Assembly (NCBI GenBank): GCA_964577215.1
Contig: CAZNYK010000002.1
Span: forward strand, 1-64,000
Origin: UBA2329 sp964577215
GTDB lineage: Bacteria > Bacteroidota > Bacteroidia > Chitinophagales > Saprospiraceae
DNA length: 64,000 nt
Direction of reading: 5' to 3'
The notes beneath the pieces are model-generated. The model made no database searches, was not told where the DNA came from, and was given only the letters and a program-made list of their open reading frames with translations. Positions 17,163 to 25,500 of the stretch are shown here, one piece after another. The stretch's first letter is position 1; each line of letters starts with the position of its first letter. The position numbers and the translations under genes are program-made.

Positions 17163-18089
17163 CTATTTCCAACTCTCCCAACCGGGAGCGAGCCTTTTGT
17201 ACAATCCGGAGCTGTCGCTGTAAAAGAATGACCTCGGGTTTTGAGAAGATCGTATGACGTAGGGCTGCTTTCCAAGCGTATCCCTGTAAAAGGTGATGAC
17301 TAAAGTCTCGGGAATATTATTGCCCCGAATGCTGAGTTTGCGGTAAAAATACTCATCAGCCCGCAGTTCGTCAAAATCGTCGGCAAAAGTTTCTCCGGAA
17401 ACATTCCGGAAAATGTTGAGGTAATCTTCGACCTCCATTGAATCAAGCGCTTCGGCGCCCAGCATCCAGCCCTGCGGCGTACGCGAAAATTCAAGGGTCG
17501 TATCCGGGCTTTCCCAACTGAAGCCAGTGACATCCATCTCCCGTTTCATGCGCAGCAGCAGCCGGTTGCGGTACTCGTCAAAGGACCTGCCGATGTTCAT
17601 CGCCTGGAACCCATCCACGGCGAAAACAGTATTTTCCCCTTGAAGCCGAAGAAAGGAAACAACAGACTGGGTTTCCGGATCAAAATCCTCCCTTCCCAGC
17701 AAAAAATCTTCAATCAACTTGCCGCTTTCATATAACCTGAGCCTGAGCGACTGCTTTTCGTCAACGCCGTACACCGGCCATAATTCTTTGTTTTTAGCTG
17801 CGATATGCCTGGTCTCAATCCGGGAAAGAGCCGTCAACAATTTTCCTACCGGCTCTGGATCTGCTATTATACTACGCTCGCCATCTGTCAATATCCAGCC
17901 GCTTGTTTCCTTGCTGAGGCTGAATTCGCGCCCATCGGCAGGTAAAAATACGACTAGACTCAGCGCAGTCGTATCCACTTCGACAAGCGTAGTTTGAAAA
18001 GAACGCTCCCGCTTGCCAAATTCCCTGCGCGACAGGATCACAGCCGCCACGAGCATCAGGAAAATTAGAACCAAGTGCTTGTTTTTCAT
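17163..18089 (-). CDS. DUF4340-family membrane-anchored protein
   Basis: 308 residues. An N-terminal membrane helix (LVLIFLMLVAAVILS) is followed by a soluble extracytoplasmic part with the repeated beta units of DUF4340: SLSKETSGWILTDG, PEPVGKLLTALSRIETRHIA, YGVDEKQSLRLRLYESG, SFDEYRNRLLLRM. In other Bacteroidota and in bacteria with GldG-type ABC systems, DUF4340 proteins accompany ABC exporters; no ABC gene is adjacent here. It lies 80 bp downstream of an M28 peptidase on the same strand and may be read with it. Function unknown. Confidence 0.8.
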   Translation of the reverse strand: MKNKHLVLIFLMLVAAVILSRREFGKRERSFQTTLVEVDTTALSLVVFLPADGREFSLSKETSGWILTDGERSIIADPEPVGKLLTALSRIETRHIAAKNKELWPVYGVDEKQSLRLRLYESGKLIEDFLLGREDFDPETQSVVSFLRLQGENTVFAVDGFQAMNIGRSFDEYRNRLLLRMKREMDVTGFSWESPDTTLEFSRTPQGWMLGAEALDSMEVEDYLNIFRNVSGETFADDFDELRADEYFYRKLSIRGNNIPETLVITFYRDTLGKQPYVIRSSQNPRSFFYSDSSGLYKRLAPGWESWK

Positions 18090-18169
18090 GGTGTCGCTTG
18101 TTTCCGGTTTTCATCCTGGAACCGGATAAGCCGCCGGGCGAAGGCAGCAAGTTTCCGGCTTTCACCGCT

Positions 18170-19666
18170 TCATTCCCCGTACAAAGTCTTTCCCGCCTCC
18201 TCGTACTTATCCCCTTTTTGCCACTGAGGGCGTTGAGAGGCACTTGCAACCAGCCGTGCTGCATGCGCGAAAGTCTGGCAGTACTTCAGCAAATAATCCA
18301 TGTCTACAGCATCCGCTTCATCGGAAGTTTGATGGTAGTACCGGCTCAGTTCTTCATCAAAGGCTGTTACGCCGGGGCTGAGGCAAAGGCTCGGCACCCC
18401 TTTGGCTGCAAAGGACACATTGTCGGAGCGGTCATACAAGCCCTGCTCCGGAACAGGATTGGGCATCACGTCGAGCTTGAAGGCAGCGGCTGCGGCGGTG
18501 ATCAACTCGTCCGTGCCGGTTCGCCCGAAGCCTATGGCAGAAACAAATTTCATATCGTTGTACCCTGCCCCGTCAGCATTGAGGTTGTAAATAACTTGTT
18601 GTAAGGGCACAAGCGGGTGTTCTGCATAGTACTGGCTGCCCAATAGCCCCATTTCCTCCCCGTTACATGCCAGCAGGATGACGGAGCGAGCCGGCGGCTG
18701 TTGCGCCAGCACCCGGGCGGCAAGCAGCAGGGCGGTAGTTCCCATTGCATTATCCCTGGCGCCGTTGAAAATACTGTCTTCGGCAGTAAAAGCGCCGCCG
18801 CCGTCTTTGCCTGTGCCGACGTGATCGAAATGAGCGCTGAGAATTACGTATTCATTTTTTAGCGCGGGGTCAGCGCCTTCGATGAATCCCACCACATTGG
18901 GAACGTATGTTCTTTCAGTCAGTGTCCCGGAGCTGTTAAAATTGATCTTTTGCGATTGCCCTTTCACTACCGCAGCGACCGGGTCATTACCTTTTTCTTT
19001 GAGCCAGCCGTATGGAATGTTGACGCCGCCCTGGTCGGAGTCATCGGCGAGGCGGGTAGAGGGCCGCCCGAAGTAGTTGAGAGCGAATTGCCAGGGGAAA
19101 CCAAGCCGGTACAGCTCGATGAGCGCAACCGCCCCCCGCTCCTGGGCCAGGGCGCGCTTGGTGCGTATGCTGTTGAAAGCCGCCATAGGGCTGGAGTTGC
19201 CTGGAAGGCCTGAAATGGCGAAAACCACCTTGCCCTTTACGTCTATGCCTTCATAATCATCGTGGTTTGAAGCAGCATCTACCCACCCATGCCCTGCAAA
19301 TACAGCGGTGGTCTTGATATTTACAGCACCGCCTGACATGATTATAAAATCTTTATTGTGCTCAAACGAGTTTTTCCCGACGGAGAGTGATACGGTTTGA
19401 GGCGGCGTTACGGTTTCAAGGGGAAAGTGCTGAAAATAATCATCAGCGCCGGATAGGGGTTTAACCCCGAAGGCATTGAAGTAGTCGGCTATGTAACGCG
19501 CAGCAACAAGATTTCCGGGGGCTCCGGTGCGGCGGCCCTGAAGTTCGTCGGAAGATAAAAACCTCAAATGAGCTTCTACCTCAAAGCGAGGAGTCCCTGA
19601 TTCCGGGAATTGTGCCGCTGCGGGCAAGCTCAGCGCTAAGCAACAAAAAAACAGCAGTTTTTTCAT
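18170..19666 (-). CDS. Secreted M28-family zinc aminopeptidase
   Basis: 498 residues with a signal peptide ending near LSLPAAAQF. The ATG at 19666 is chosen over one five codons upstream, because MKKLLFFCCLALSLPA is a standard signal. A protease-associated insert (HDDYEGIDVKGKVVFAI) precedes the M28 core. The two-zinc site is complete in outline: SAHFDHVG, GARDNAMG, CNGEEMGLLGS, LNADGAG and the final YHQTSDEAD. Expected to remove N-terminal residues from extracellular or periplasmic peptides. It follows an NlpC/P60-like gene by 26 bp in the same direction. No T9SS sorting domain. Confidence 0.92.
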   Translation of the reverse strand: MKKLLFFCCLALSLPAAAQFPESGTPRFEVEAHLRFLSSDELQGRRTGAPGNLVAARYIADYFNAFGVKPLSGADDYFQHFPLETVTPPQTVSLSVGKNSFEHNKDFIIMSGGAVNIKTTAVFAGHGWVDAASNHDDYEGIDVKGKVVFAISGLPGNSSPMAAFNSIRTKRALAQERGAVALIELYRLGFPWQFALNYFGRPSTRLADDSDQGGVNIPYGWLKEKGNDPVAAVVKGQSQKINFNSSGTLTERTYVPNVVGFIEGADPALKNEYVILSAHFDHVGTGKDGGGAFTAEDSIFNGARDNAMGTTALLLAARVLAQQPPARSVILLACNGEEMGLLGSQYYAEHPLVPLQQVIYNLNADGAGYNDMKFVSAIGFGRTGTDELITAAAAAFKLDVMPNPVPEQGLYDRSDNVSFAAKGVPSLCLSPGVTAFDEELSRYYHQTSDEADAVDMDYLLKYCQTFAHAARLVASASQRPQWQKGDKYEEAGKTLYGE

Positions 19667-19692
19667 GTCAATGGTATTCAATAGTTTATTTT

Positions 19693-20541
19693 TCAGAATA
19701 AAGCCGGTTGTTGTGGAACAGGTTCGCTTTTCCCCGTGGCTTCGGAAAAAGCTGGCGTTTCAGGAGGTAAAAGAGACTTAACCACCCTGAGCCGGTGTGA
19801 ATATTTGCGTTTCTCCTCATCGTATATTCCGTAGTGATCGAGTTTATCGATGCGTACTTTGCCGAAAGCATGCAGGATGCGATTTTCGGGAAAAATAATC
19901 CCCGCGTGAAATACACGGCCGAAATTGTTCTCAAAAAAAGCCACATCGCCCGGATTTGCCTGCTCTATGAAATCGACGATACTTCCTTCATAAACCTGGT
20001 TTTCAGCACTTCGGGGCAGCCGGATGCCAACTAATTTATAAGCCATCTGCACCAAACCGGAGCCATCAATACCCAAAGGTGAGCGACCGCCCCACAGGAA
20101 AGGAACATGCAGATACCTGCGTGCCAACTTGAGCAGCATTTCCCTGCCTGGAGCAAAATTGCCCGGGAAAACGACCTGCCCGCTGAAGGTGTATTCTGCC
20201 TGGCCAAGTTGGAAGCGGATACCGTCATAACCCGGCAATTGGGCGCCGAGGGGAATGGGCAGGAAATGATCGCGGGAAGAAGCGGCCTGCAACAGTTCCA
20301 AGCTAAGCGCATATTGCGTGCGATAGCCGGTGTACTCAGCAGGAGTGATTTCGAGGAGTTGGTTGGAGGCGGCCCAGCCGACGGTATCGTCCCACACGCA
20401 TCGCAATTTGGACCATGCGCGCCCTTTTTCTTCCAGCACCTCTACAACTTCGCCAAACAAAAGCTGCGACACCATCTCGCCGCGCTGAGAAGGATGAGAA
20501 CGCAAAGCAATTACGCTAAGAGGACAAACGGCAAAAGTCAT
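19693..20541 (-). CDS. NlpC/P60 (C40)-fold protein with Cys-to-Gly active site
   Basis: 282 residues, no signal peptide. Residues about 1-65 form an SH3b-like domain (VSQLLFGEVVEVLEEKGRAW), a second linker/SH3 region follows, and residues about 140-265 are the NlpC/P60 fold. NlpC/P60 enzymes cut peptidoglycan stem peptides with a Cys-His-His triad. Here the cysteine block reads PLGIDGSGLVQMAY: Gly160 (codon GGC) replaces the usual Cys (TGC), a one-base change. The two histidine blocks are kept (FHAGIIF, His212; RILHAFGKV, His224). It is therefore either a pseudoenzyme or carries a sequencing or strain mutation. Related Bacteroidota proteins also start without a signal (MTFAVCPLSVIALR). Confidence 0.88.
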   Translation of the reverse strand: MTFAVCPLSVIALRSHPSQRGEMVSQLLFGEVVEVLEEKGRAWSKLRCVWDDTVGWAASNQLLEITPAEYTGYRTQYALSLELLQAASSRDHFLPIPLGAQLPGYDGIRFQLGQAEYTFSGQVVFPGNFAPGREMLLKLARRYLHVPFLWGGRSPLGIDGSGLVQMAYKLVGIRLPRSAENQVYEGSIVDFIEQANPGDVAFFENNFGRVFHAGIIFPENRILHAFGKVRIDKLDHYGIYDEEKRKYSHRLRVVKSLLPPETPAFSEATGKSEPVPQQPALF

Positions 20542-20657
20542 GGCACAAATTGCATGGCTGTTTAACGCTGCTGCAAAACACTTGCAGTGTTACCGAAAGA
20601 CCAAAGATACTAAGTTTTCAAAATTCTCCGTTCTTTTGGGGCTTATTACCACATTAT

Positions 20658-21734
20658 ATGGCTACAATGTCCACATTTAAAAATCTCATCTCCACATGCG
20701 CCCTGGCAATTTTTATCCCATGGAATGCGCTCCACGCTCAAGATCAGCACTTTACTCAGTATTATGCATCTCCGCTTACGCTCAACCCTGCCCTTGCAGG
20801 ATCTTTTAGCGGTACTTTCCGGATGTCGTTGATATACCGGGACCAATGGCGCAGCGCCCTGGAAAATCCATATGCCACCTATTCTGCTGCCCTGGATTAC
20901 CGCACCGGTCTGAAATTCAAGAAAAAAGTGCTGCGGGACAATATCGGCGTGGGCGTCCTTTTTTACAACGACAGGGTGCCGGAGGTAGGCTTTTACCACA
21001 ACCAGGTAAACATCGTAGGAGCATATCACAAATCATTGAATTACAGAAAAAACGAATTCCTTACTTTAGGTGTCCAATGGGGTGTCAACCAGCGCAATAT
21101 CAACTATGACAACCTGAGCTTCAACGATCAGTTCAACGGCACCGACGGCTATACCCTGCCGGGAAGGGAAAACTTACCGCGAAACAATTTTGCTTTCGGG
21201 GATTTGGCGGTGGGCATCAATTATACCCTGGCGCCGGATAAAGGCGTCGGCTTATTTGCAGGTGCGGCAATGCACCACATCATGGAGCCGCAGATAAGCT
21301 TTTATCAGTTTGAGGAAATTATTGACGGCGAAAAAGACAACCGCCTGGCCCGGAAGTACACAGCCCACGTGGGCCTGAAAGTGCCTTTGGGCGAGCGCGT
21401 GCAGTTTTTGCCCCGCGCGCTGGTTTACAATCAAGGGCCCCACCTTGCGCTGAATGCCGGAACTAACTTTCGCTTTTTGGTAAGCGAAATCAGCGGAGCA
21501 GCATTGCACTTAGGCACATGGGTGCGACCTGCAAGAGACGAACAGAAAACCATGCGATTGGACGCGTTGATCCTGATGACCGGTTTTGAATTCCAGAATT
21601 TTCTTGTTGGTTTGAGTTATGATGCTACCGTGAGCTATTGGACCACCGCCGGACGCCGCACCGGCGCCTTTGAACTCTCTATCGCATATCTCGGCGCCTT
21701 TGAGAACGAAACGGTGCTTTGCCCTAAGTTCTGA
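20658..21734 (+). CDS. PorP/SprF-family T9SS outer-membrane protein
   Basis: 358 residues. A signal peptide ends at NALHAQ, and the mature protein begins DQHFTQYYASPLTLNPALAG, the diagnostic start of the PorP/SprF family, followed by FRMSLIYRDQWRSAL. The rest is a 12-14-strand-like barrel. Members are outer-membrane proteins linked to T9SS and gliding; in Bacteroidota many copies exist and partner with individual large surface proteins. No sprB- or porK-like gene is next to it, so this is one of the scattered paralogues. ATGs at 20658 and 20667 are both possible starts. The stop codon abuts the convergent ribBA stop with no base between them. Confidence 0.92.
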   Translation: MATMSTFKNLISTCALAIFIPWNALHAQDQHFTQYYASPLTLNPALAGSFSGTFRMSLIYRDQWRSALENPYATYSAALDYRTGLKFKKKVLRDNIGVGVLFYNDRVPEVGFYHNQVNIVGAYHKSLNYRKNEFLTLGVQWGVNQRNINYDNLSFNDQFNGTDGYTLPGRENLPRNNFAFGDLAVGINYTLAPDKGVGLFAGAAMHHIMEPQISFYQFEEIIDGEKDNRLARKYTAHVGLKVPLGERVQFLPRALVYNQGPHLALNAGTNFRFLVSEISGAALHLGTWVRPARDEQKTMRLDALILMTGFEFQNFLVGLSYDATVSYWTTAGRRTGAFELSIAYLGAFENETVLCPKF

Positions 21735-22886
21735 TCACAGCTCTACGTGCTCCACAATCTCAAGGCCGTAGCCAACCAGCCCTATGCGCCGTTTGGGGCT
21801 TTGAGTCATCAGCCGGATTTGGGTAATGCCGAGATCGCGCAAAATTTGGGCGCCTACGCCGAAGTCGCGCTGGGCCATATCCGGGGAGAACACCTGCGAT
21901 TTGATCTCTTCCTCCGTAAGATGCTGGAGGGACTGTAACTGCGCAAGTATGGCGTCGTTCTTCTCGCTGTGCCGCATGTAAAGCAACACGCCTTTCCCTT
22001 CCTTTCCAATCCGATGGGCGGCTCGTTCCAAAAGTACGCCGTAGTTGCCAAGCAGGAACCCGAGTACATCTCCGGTTTCAGCCGTGGAATGGACGCGCAC
22101 CAGTACGGGTTCATCAGGCCTCCAGTTGCCCATGCAAAAGGCCAGGTGGAGGTCGCCGGTTGTGATCTGCCGGAACGCATGTACCGAAAACGTTCCAAAC
22201 CTTGTATGCACCGGCACTTCCATCTCTTTGCGGATGAGGCGCTCTGTGCGCATTCGATACTCTACCAGGTCCTTGATGGAGATGATCTTGAGATTGAATT
22301 TTTTGGCGATCTCGTACAATTGAGGCAGGCGGGCCATGGTGCCATCCTCATTCAGTATCTCCACCAAAACGCCGGCAGGAAAAAAGCCTGCCAGGCGAGC
22401 CAGGTCAATGGCAGCCTCCGTGTGGCCGGTTCGGCGCAACACGCCGCCTGTTTTAGCCCTCAGGGGGAAAATGTGGCCGGGTCTGGCAAAATCGGCGGCC
22501 CTGATACCGGGATCGAGCATCGCACGGATACCTGTGGCGCGATCGTATGCCGAGATGCCGGTAGTACAGCCACGCCCAATGAGGTCAATGGAAACAGTAA
22601 AAGCTGTTTCGTGCAGAGCTGTATTATTGGACACCATGAGGTCGAGCCCCAGTTCGTCGGCCCGTTTCTCAATAATAGGCGTACAAATAAGCCCTCTCCC
22701 GTGAGTAGCCATAAAATTGATGATCTCAGGGGTGACGCACTCAGCGGCACATATAAAATCGCCTTCGTTCTCCCGGTCTTCGTCGTCCACTACGATGATT
22801 ACCTTGCCTGCGCGAATTTCTTCGACAGCCTCCTCAATGGTATTGAGCCGTACAGGCTCAGTGGCGTTTGGTAGGTTCCCAGACAT
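21735..22886 (-). CDS. ribB: RibBA-like: DHBP synthase with degenerate GTP cyclohydrolase II domain
   Basis: 383 residues. The N-terminal half (to about 205) is a complete 3,4-dihydroxy-2-butanone 4-phosphate synthase: VDDEDRENEGDFICAAE, THGRGLICTP, GISAYDRATGI, RPGHIFPL and GHTEAAIDLARL. It makes the four-carbon riboflavin precursor from ribulose 5-phosphate. The C-terminal half aligns with GTP cyclohydrolase II but lacks its zinc cysteines: the block is RVHSTAETGDVLGFLLGNYG (264-283) where active enzymes have HSECxTGD...RCDCG. GQEGRGIGL is replaced by GKEGKGVLLYM. That half is probably inactive, so a separate RibA would be needed. The gene overlaps the upstream glycosyltransferase by 29 bp. 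Confidence 0.88.
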   Translation of the reverse strand: MSGNLPNATEPVRLNTIEEAVEEIRAGKVIIVVDDEDRENEGDFICAAECVTPEIINFMATHGRGLICTPIIEKRADELGLDLMVSNNTALHETAFTVSIDLIGRGCTTGISAYDRATGIRAMLDPGIRAADFARPGHIFPLRAKTGGVLRRTGHTEAAIDLARLAGFFPAGVLVEILNEDGTMARLPQLYEIAKKFNLKIISIKDLVEYRMRTERLIRKEMEVPVHTRFGTFSVHAFRQITTGDLHLAFCMGNWRPDEPVLVRVHSTAETGDVLGFLLGNYGVLLERAAHRIGKEGKGVLLYMRHSEKNDAILAQLQSLQHLTEEEIKSQVFSPDMAQRDFGVGAQILRDLGITQIRLMTQSPKRRIGLVGYGLEIVEHVEL

Positions 22887-24060
22887 TGCTTCTAATTCCT
22901 TTTACAAATCGAAAAAAACCCTGGAGCAGAGCCAGGTTCATCAGCATAAAATAGCGCACATTTCTCAAAATCATACAGTTGGCCCCAAAGCGTTTCAGCA
23001 GTAAATCCGCCAAGGGCATCAATATGGCCGGCGCGATGACGCAAAGGAACAAAAAACGGTATAAGAAGTTCCCGTTCCATGCGGCAATTGCTCCTGACAA
23101 GGTCATAGCTGCCAGAAAAAAGGGGCCCAGCCAGCGTAAAATTTTGTGCGAAAAGAATGCAAAGCCCAATGGGGTGATGGGGGGCCACCACAGCCTGCGA
23201 AATAATGCCATATTTTGGAAGTTCCCCGCGGAAATGCGCGCCTTGCGCCGGTATTCTTCCCGCCAATCGTGCGATACGGGCTCATGGCATAAAGCTTCCG
23301 GTTCGTTGATGGCCAGGGCGCCTCGCTCAAATACTTTCATGGTTATGAAGAAATCATCGACTAAAAAATTGGCGGGCACCTGATTGAAATAATCGGATCT
23401 TAGCATATAGCACCCCCCAAAAGGACCGATCATTTTCCGCCAGACGATGCTTTCCAGGAGCTTTACCTGCACCTCCCTGGAAATATACCGGTCTTCTGAC
23501 CTGGAAATGCCTTGCTCCTCCAGGCCCGTGTGCTCCATAAAAGCATCCACCACTGCTATATCCGGATTGCGGAAGTGCTTTGCCAGGTGGAAAGTAACGC
23601 CCCTGCTGAGCATGACGCTGGCGTCGGTAATGAGCAATATGTGTCCGGGGCCAGGCGGATGATGCTGCAAGGCGATGTCAACTAAGTGGTTGATCACTCC
23701 GGGCTTGCCGCGGCGCATGGAAAAGGGAAAGAAAAACACCCCGGGTTTGCCGTTTGTCATTGCCGCTACAATGGTGTTGGTTTGATCAGAAGACCCGTCC
23801 GAACCAATGAAGATCAATCGCTTATCTGCTGGGTAATTTTGGCAAAACAGGGTTTTCAGTTTTTGCGCTACGACTTTTTCCTCGTTATATAAGGACATAA
23901 TAACTGAGACAAAAGGCAGGTCTTCTTCACGGGAAAATACCTCGGTGTTGTTCGTCTTCCCCTTGGCCAGGATGCGCAAGATCAAAGGATAGATCAGGTA
24001 AGAATGCACCAGGGCGAACAGAGCCAGAAAAAATAAAATTACTGCGGCTGTATGGATCAT
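22858..24060 (-). CDS. Family 2 glycosyltransferase, membrane-bound
   Basis: 400 residues from the ATG at 24060. A TTG at 24075 overlapping the upstream stop (TTGA) is an alternative start. One N-terminal membrane helix (AAVILFFLALFALVHSYL) is followed by a GT2 domain with VIMSLYNEEKVVAQKL, GSDGSSDQT, ITDASVML for the DxD-like site, VDDFFITMKVF and YRRKARI near the acceptor site. About three membrane helices close the protein. This architecture is that of processive or polysaccharide GT2 enzymes acting at the inner face of the membrane. It sits between a GT4 gene and ribBA in a tight leftward unit. Sugar donor and product are unknown. Confidence 0.9.
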   Translation of the reverse strand: MIHTAAVILFFLALFALVHSYLIYPLILRILAKGKTNNTEVFSREEDLPFVSVIMSLYNEEKVVAQKLKTLFCQNYPADKRLIFIGSDGSSDQTNTIVAAMTNGKPGVFFFPFSMRRGKPGVINHLVDIALQHHPPGPGHILLITDASVMLSRGVTFHLAKHFRNPDIAVVDAFMEHTGLEEQGISRSEDRYISREVQVKLLESIVWRKMIGPFGGCYMLRSDYFNQVPANFLVDDFFITMKVFERGALAINEPEALCHEPVSHDWREEYRRKARISAGNFQNMALFRRLWWPPITPLGFAFFSHKILRWLGPFFLAAMTLSGAIAAWNGNFLYRFLFLCVIAPAILMPLADLLLKRFGANCMILRNVRYFMLMNLALLQGFFRFVKGIRSNVWEPTKRH

Positions 24061-24071
24061 GGCGCTGCGCT

Positions 24072-25289
24072 TCAAACCTTCACGGAATCCACCAAGAGCG
24101 CAGCGTAAGTTTCCATGAGATTTTTTCCGATTTCATGGCTTTCGAAGTGCCGTCCGACGAATTCAACCGCCCTGCGCCCTATCTGTTCCAAGCGGCCGTT
24201 TTGCTGGTGACAATACCGGAGCGCTTCCACAAACTCCTGGGCTGAATCGGCAATCAAAACTTCCCGCTTATGGCGGGCGGGAATTCCCTCCAGGCCTATG
24301 GTGGTAGTGACCACAACCTTTCCCAGAGCCATAGCCTCCAGTATTTTCGCCCTCATGCCGCTACCGGACAATAAAGGCACCACCATGACGCTGTGCTGGT
24401 TGATAAAACGGGAGGCACTACCTACTTCACCCACAAATGTGATATTGCGTTGCCTGATTTGCCGTATCCATTGCGGAGCGTTGCGCCCTGCAATATGCAG
24501 CCTCAAACCCGCATGACGACGGCGCAACTGGCCCCACACCTCATCCAAAAACCATTTTACGCCTTCCACATTGGGAGTCCAGTCTAAGGAACCGATGAAA
24601 GAAATGCTCACATCCTTCCGGTAACTGCGGAAATCGGGTTTGTAATCCCTCAGGTCAACGCCTATCGGTACCACCACCGAGGCGTTGGCATAACCCATCT
24701 CGACAAAGCGGTCTAAGTCCCGGCGGGAAATAGCCGCCAGCAGATCGTATTCGTTGAGATGCTGAACTTCAAATTGTTTCAGCTTTTTGGTCAAGTGATT
24801 AAGGTATGCCTTTTTGAGCGGGAACTGCGTATTTTGAACCACCCGCTCCCATATCTCGTGCTCCACGTTGTGGGCGCGCATTGCAATGAGCGCATTGGAG
24901 TATTTGCGGATGACGGGGATGTAGGGCGAAAGGTATAATGTTTCCAACTGCACGACGTCGAAATCCTCTTCCTGGAGCAGGTGGATAAGCCTGGACTCAA
25001 AGGTCTTGGAAATAAAGCGGGAAACGTGGTAAGATTCAGTAGAAAACAGGTTTAAAAAGGCATCCCAGGCCTTGATGCGGTTATCGACGCACACAGAGTG
25101 TATTTCTTTGTAGTGCTCCAGTTCCTTCGGCACCCCGCTGATCTCTACAAAATGTTTACTTGTATTCATAGCCAGGAGGGTGACCTCCCCCCCTACCCCG
25201 CTCAACGCCTTGCTCAGCCCGGTAACGGCAATGGATTCGCCATCTTTCAGGGGGTAGGGAAATTTTTTACACAGTTGAAGTATCCTCAT
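24072..25289 (-). CDS. Family 4 glycosyltransferase
   Basis: 405 residues, soluble GT-B fold. The N-terminal Rossmann domain begins MRILQLCKKFPYPLKDGESI. The C-terminal donor domain shows FIGSLDWTPNVEGVKWFL, LHIAGRNAPQWI and the ERK-type donor-binding region (PLLSGSGMRAKILEAMALGK). It probably adds a nucleotide-activated sugar to a polysaccharide or lipid-linked glycan. It is the first gene of a leftward unit with the GT2 gene (TTGA overlap or an 11-bp gap) and ribBA. Upstream lies 211 bp of AT-rich DNA with the terminator of the next cluster. Confidence 0.92.
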   Translation of the reverse strand: MRILQLCKKFPYPLKDGESIAVTGLSKALSGVGGEVTLLAMNTSKHFVEISGVPKELEHYKEIHSVCVDNRIKAWDAFLNLFSTESYHVSRFISKTFESRLIHLLQEEDFDVVQLETLYLSPYIPVIRKYSNALIAMRAHNVEHEIWERVVQNTQFPLKKAYLNHLTKKLKQFEVQHLNEYDLLAAISRRDLDRFVEMGYANASVVVPIGVDLRDYKPDFRSYRKDVSISFIGSLDWTPNVEGVKWFLDEVWGQLRRRHAGLRLHIAGRNAPQWIRQIRQRNITFVGEVGSASRFINQHSVMVVPLLSGSGMRAKILEAMALGKVVVTTTIGLEGIPARHKREVLIADSAQEFVEALRYCHQQNGRLEQIGRRAVEFVGRHFESHEIGKNLMETYAALLVDSVKV

Positions 25290-25453
25290 CAGGTTGGATT
25301 GCAGGGAGCAAAATTAAACGTTTGTTCCGCTTTTTTTACCCGGAGAGGACTTTTCAGAGCATGAACCTTCCTGAAGCGGACTAATGGCAAACGTTTTTTT
25401 ATAAACAAAATTGGAAGAAAATTTAGTCTGAGTAAAATAATATTACAAAAATA

Positions 25454-25478
25454 ACCGGACAGGTCTGACCTGCCCGGT
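25454..25478 (-). terminator. Intrinsic terminator of the M1 peptidase transcript
   Basis: A 12-bp arm (ACCGGACAGGTC, 25454-25465) pairs with 25467-25478 with one G-U pair. Read leftward it is followed by TATTTTTGTAATATT. It lies 23 bp after the M1 peptidase stop codon. Confidence 0.8.
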
Positions 25479-25500
25479 ATCTGCCTCTTGGCTGCCGGCC

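Noticed and set aside
21969..22874. Plus-strand open frame of 301 codons opposite ribBA
   Set aside because: Shadow of the conserved RibB/RibA coding strand.
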